Below, piece by piece: positions 22,527 to 24,300 of a stretch of 24,300 nucleotides of DNA. Below the pieces are notes generated by a model. It did not search any database and was not told the DNA's origin. It was given only the letters and a program-made list of their open reading frames with translations. The position numbers were made by a program, and so were the translations under genes. Within the stretch, counting starts at the first letter, position 1. Each line of letters begins with the position of its first letter. The stretch is taken from assembly GCA_009911175.1 (NCBI GenBank), contig QXWX01000099.1, positions 1-24,300 of the forward strand. The letters run 5' to 3'. This stretch comes from Lachnospiraceae bacterium. Lineage in GTDB: Bacteria; Bacillota_A; Clostridia; Lachnospirales; Lachnospiraceae.

Positions 22527-22543
22527 ATTTTTGAGGTGATAAA

Positions 22544-22897
22544 ATGACAGGTGACAATATAAAACGAATTAGAATAGAACAAAAACTCACACAAAAAAAA
22601 CTGGGGGAATTATGTGGAATTGACGAAGCGAATTTGCGCAAATATGAAAATGGAAGGCTAAAACCTTCACTCAATACAATACGCAAAATAGCATCTTCTC
22701 TGAATGTCTATCTCAACGATTTAATAGACGATTGGTCAAGCTATTCATCCGAAGAATATGCAAAAGATTTGGAAAATGGCCTCCCACTTGATGAATTAGG
22801 AATGCTTCAAGACTACCGTATTTTAAATGATAATGGTAAAAATGAAGCGCGGAAACGTGTTAATGAGTTAACCGAGATAAAAAAATATACCGAATAG
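22544..22897 (+). CDS. Xre-family transcriptional regulator
   Basis: This 117-aa protein has an N-terminal Cro/C1 helix-turn-helix at about 5-60: LTQKKLGELCGIDEANLRKYENGRLKPS contains both helices (shown here as a description of residues 15-42). The C-terminal part is charged, with YRILNDNGKNEARKRVNEL resembling a dimerisation helix seen in many phage-like repressors. GAGGTGATAAA precedes the ATG. The gene is clearly more AT-rich than the housekeeping genes, suggesting transfer. It is divergent from the mini-regulator pair, with three shared operator-like sites in the gap. It probably regulates itself and the divergent genes. Confidence 0.9.
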   Translation: MTGDNIKRIRIEQKLTQKKLGELCGIDEANLRKYENGRLKPSLNTIRKIASSLNVYLNDLIDDWSSYSSEEYAKDLENGLPLDELGMLQDYRILNDNGKNEARKRVNELTEIKKYTE

Positions 22898-23210
22898 CAA
22901 TTTGCGCCGGCGCAATTCCTCCCAGGAGAAGGACTGACCACCAATTATTTGTCAGGTAGGGCTGAAATGGCCCATCCTTGCACCCGATCGGGGAGGTTCT
23001 CGTCTTTCAGGATGAATACTGACCAAGCCCATTTGGAATCCGTCACCTGTTCGAAAAACGGACAATCCAAAACTGGCGCGTCAAATCAGAGGCAGGGGCA
23101 CTGGTATTTACGGAGCAGGGGTAAAGAGTAAATTCCCTTCTCCCCCAGCGACAGAACAACAAAAATTTGCACCAAAACCACATACACAAACCAGGAAAGG
23201 AAGTGCAACT
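22898..23210. other. Spacer with no supported gene; palindrome and possible gene remnant
   Basis: TTGCGCCGGCGCAA (22902-22915) is a perfect 14-bp palindrome just after the Xre stop. On the minus strand an open stretch ending with TAA near 22956 reads like a protein fragment (it contains SKWAWSVFILKDENLPDR) but has no start codon with a ribosome binding site. A 60-codon plus-strand frame here also lacks one. I see no clear promoter for the toxin-antitoxin pair. Confidence 0.4.
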
Positions 23211-23453
23211 ATGAGTTATCAGGAAATAGCAAAGACCATGATTGACCGTTTACCAGATGATAAAATGATTTTCGTTATCAATATGCTGGAAGGACTTGGA
23301 GAAATGTCCGGAATTGATATATACCCGGATTTCAAACCAAATGCAGACACAATAGCGGCAATGGCTGAAACAGATGAAATGATAAGGACAGGGAGCGGCC
23401 AGCACTTTGAGGGGACAACAGAGGAATTATTCTCCCAGATCCTGGAGGAATAG
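23211..23453 (+). CDS. Putative type II antitoxin
   Basis: This 80-aa acidic protein directly precedes a YafQ-like toxin gene, with a 3-bp gap. The N-terminal part (MSYQEIAKTMIDRLPDDK) could form a helical dimer, and the C-terminal half is acidic and probably disordered until it wraps the toxin, ending FEGTTEELFSQILEE. It has no clear RelB or Phd signature, so the family is not certain; the role rests on gene order and size. GGAAAGGAAG supports the ATG. Antitoxins of this kind usually repress their own operon. Confidence 0.75.
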   Translation: MSYQEIAKTMIDRLPDDKMIFVINMLEGLGEMSGIDIYPDFKPNADTIAAMAETDEMIRTGSGQHFEGTTEELFSQILEE

Positions 23454-23456
23454 CCT

Positions 23457-23729
23457 ATGCTAAAACTCAACCTGACATCGCAATTCAAGCACGACTTAAA
23501 GCTATGTAAAAAACGAAACTATAATATCGACCTGCTAAATGCCGTTGTCAATACATTACGAATACCGGCGGCGCTTCCACCGAAAAACAGGGATCATGCT
23601 TTAAAAGGAAATTATACCGGGCGCCGGGAATGTCACATGTCCCCGGACTGGCTGCTTATATACCGGGTAAGCGGAAACGAATTATATCTTGACCGTACCG
23701 GTACCCATACCGATTTATTTGGTATTTAG
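23457..23729 (+). CDS. YafQ-family mRNA interferase toxin (RelE/ParE superfamily)
   Basis: YafQ toxins cleave mRNA on the ribosome. This 90-aa protein keeps the pattern of Escherichia coli YafQ: DHALKGNYTGRRECH, then PDWLLIY and a C-terminal RTGTHTDLFG. The residues corresponding to YafQ His50, His63, Asp67, Trp68, His87 and Phe91 are His47, His60, Asp64, Trp65, His84 and Phe88, so the active site looks intact. GGAGG lies within the end of the antitoxin gene and the two frames are separated by 3 bp, indicating translational coupling. A perfect 7-bp stem-loop without a T run (23824-23841) lies about 95 bp downstream. Confidence 0.9.
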   Translation: MLKLNLTSQFKHDLKLCKKRNYNIDLLNAVVNTLRIPAALPPKNRDHALKGNYTGRRECHMSPDWLLIYRVSGNELYLDRTGTHTDLFGI

Positions 23730-23916
23730 ACTATGGAAGATGTGTCTTAGTCGATCTATTTGCCCTGTACAGTTGTTTTGTGCATCCGTTGAAAAGACGG
23801 CCCAGGCCAAAAACCGGCTTCAGTTCGTCCTGCTGGACGAATGCAGAACGCAGATCTGCTTCATGCTCCGTACATTGAAAATAGTATATCTGCCAAGGCA
23901 GCCGGGGGACGTGCTC

Positions 23917-23948
23917 CCACCCGTTTCGAGTCTTGTAGGAAAGGGTGG
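23917..23948 (+). promoter_or_regulatory. Hairpin hiding the Shine-Dalgarno site of the holin-like toxin
   Basis: CCACCC (23917-23922) and TTTC pair with GAAA and GGGTGG (23943-23948), a 10-bp stem with one bulged G. GGGTGG is the toxin's likely ribosome binding site, about 10 bases before the ATG. Such sequestration is typical of type I toxin mRNAs. A possible upstream promoter (TAGTAT at 23882-23887) is weak. A short GCTGCC-type stem (CTGCC/GGCAG, 23890-23901) precedes it. Confidence 0.6.
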
Positions 23949-23958
23949 TGCTTATGCA

Positions 23959-24051
23959 ATGAGTACTTATGAGGAACTTTAGCTAATCGTATCGGTGGCA
24001 TTATTGATCGTGTCGATCCTGAATTACGTCAAAAGGAACAATAAGAAATAG
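23959..24051 (+). pseudogene. Holin-like type I toxin interrupted by an amber codon
   Basis: The frame reads MSTYEEL, then TAG at 23980-23982, then LIVSVALLIVSILNYVKR, NNKK and a final TAG. Without the first stop this would be a 30-residue peptide with the usual layout of holin-like type I toxins (Hol_Tox-type, TxpA/BsrG-like): an N-terminal MSTYE, one hydrophobic segment and a basic tail. Such peptides damage the membrane when expressed. The ribosome binding site, the sequestering hairpin and the antisense RNA are still present, so the loss looks recent. No start codon with a ribosome binding site lies after the stop. Suppression of TAG or a sequencing error are alternatives. Confidence 0.75.
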
Positions 24052-24091
24052 CCGTCCCGCTCACTGGCAATGACTGGACGACTATTTCTTT
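24046..24091. terminator. Bidirectional terminator of the toxin and antisense RNA
   Basis: A 12-bp stem (24046-24057 with 24076-24087, AAATAG arms) with one mismatch overlaps the toxin stop codon. On the plus strand CTTT follows; on the minus strand CTTATTG follows. The same hairpin would end both convergent transcripts, which overlap at their 3' ends. Confidence 0.6.
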
Positions 24092-24152
24092 AAGTCTAAT
24101 TTAATTATTCGCCGGGGCGGGTGAGATGCAGTCACCTTCCGGCTGTCTTGTC
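24046..24152 (-). ncRNA. Antisense RNA antitoxin candidate (RatA/SR4-like)
   Basis: A minus-strand transcript from the perfect promoter at 24159-24187 would start near 24152 and run about 105 nt to the hairpin at 24046-24091. It would overlap the toxin mRNA's 3' end in convergent fashion, as in RatA-TxpA and SR4-BsrG. Its 5' part can fold into a stem with GCCGG/CCGGC (24111-24115 with 24139-24143) enclosing GGTGA/TCACC. No protein frame is needed to explain it. Function is inferred from arrangement. Confidence 0.65.
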
Positions 24153-24158
24153 AAATAT

Positions 24159-24187
24159 ATTATATGCAATTTTATTGCCGTTGTCAA
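24159..24187 (-). promoter_or_regulatory. Perfect consensus promoter of the antisense RNA
   Basis: On the minus strand TTGACA (24187-24182) and TATAAT (24164-24159) are separated by exactly 17 bp, 12 of 12 to consensus. There is no gene on that strand in the next 100 bp, so it most probably drives the antisense RNA. Confidence 0.9.
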
Positions 24188-24267
24188 ACCATTTATAGAC
24201 ATTTAGACATTTCCATTCATTTCAAGTTACTGGTCAGACCCTGACCAAAATTAAAAATGAGTATACC

Positions 24268-24300
24268 AAGCAGCTTCTCTCTGACACGGGGAAGCTACTT
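24268..24300. repeat. Inverted repeat at the window edge
   Basis: AAGCAGCTTC (24268-24277) pairs with GAAGCTACTT (24291-24300) with one mismatch. It may be a terminator whose T run lies beyond the window. A separate small palindrome, GGTCAG-ACC-CTGACC, lies at 24231-24245. Confidence 0.4.

Noticed and set aside
23689..23982. 97-codon plus-strand frame after the toxin gene
   Set aside because: It overlaps the end of the YafQ-like gene, lacks a ribosome binding site and only shares its last codons with the interrupted holin-like peptide.

Overview
The window looks like a chromosomal segment of a spore-forming Clostridia, most likely a Lachnospiraceae gut bacterium. The supporting evidence is an intact spoIVA, strong AGGAGG-type ribosome binding sites, moderate to high GC in most genes, the block (radical-SAM DUF512 protein)-der-plsY-gpsA-spoIVA, and a glycan-use locus built around a GPH-type sugar symporter. 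The genus cannot be fixed from the sequence alone.

Region 1 (1-9982, all minus strand) is a catabolic locus for rhamnose-containing glycosides. In transcription order it holds a GH2 beta-galactosidase-like enzyme, a GH3 beta-glucosidase, a GPH-family symporter, a GH78 alpha-L-rhamnosidase and a partial alpha/beta-hydrolase esterase that runs off the left edge. None of the enzymes has a visible signal peptide, so uptake followed by cytoplasmic hydrolysis is the likely scheme. A 26-bp AT-rich box with a CCGAC core occurs twice, exactly 62 bp apart, upstream of the symporter and once upstream of GH2. It is a candidate operator that ties the two transcription units together. No regulator gene lies in the window.

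Region 2 (about 10000-12620) holds a response regulator-diguanylate cyclase, an unrecognised three-TM membrane protein with a near-consensus promoter, and about 350 bp of nested palindromic repeats.

Region 3 (12500-21720) is mainly housekeeping: lysA with a near-perfect promoter, tRNA-Leu(CAA) with a strong terminator, spoIVA, an XdhC-family gene on the opposite strand, then gpsA, plsY, der and the PDZ/radical-SAM DUF512 protein. The palindromic repeat family reappears in the DUF512 leader.

Region 4 (21750-24300) is accessory and partly AT-rich. It has two tandem, related Cro/C1-type mini-regulators and a 49-aa protein, a divergent Xre regulator with three AGGT-N8-ACCT operator-like sites between them, and a type II toxin-antitoxin pair with a YafQ-like toxin. 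It ends with what appears to be a decayed type I toxin-antitoxin locus: a holin-like toxin reading frame interrupted by one amber codon, with the Shine-Dalgarno-sequestering hairpin, the convergent antisense RNA promoter (perfect TTGACA-N17-TATAAT) and the terminator still present. This locus and the shared operator box are the most interesting items here.
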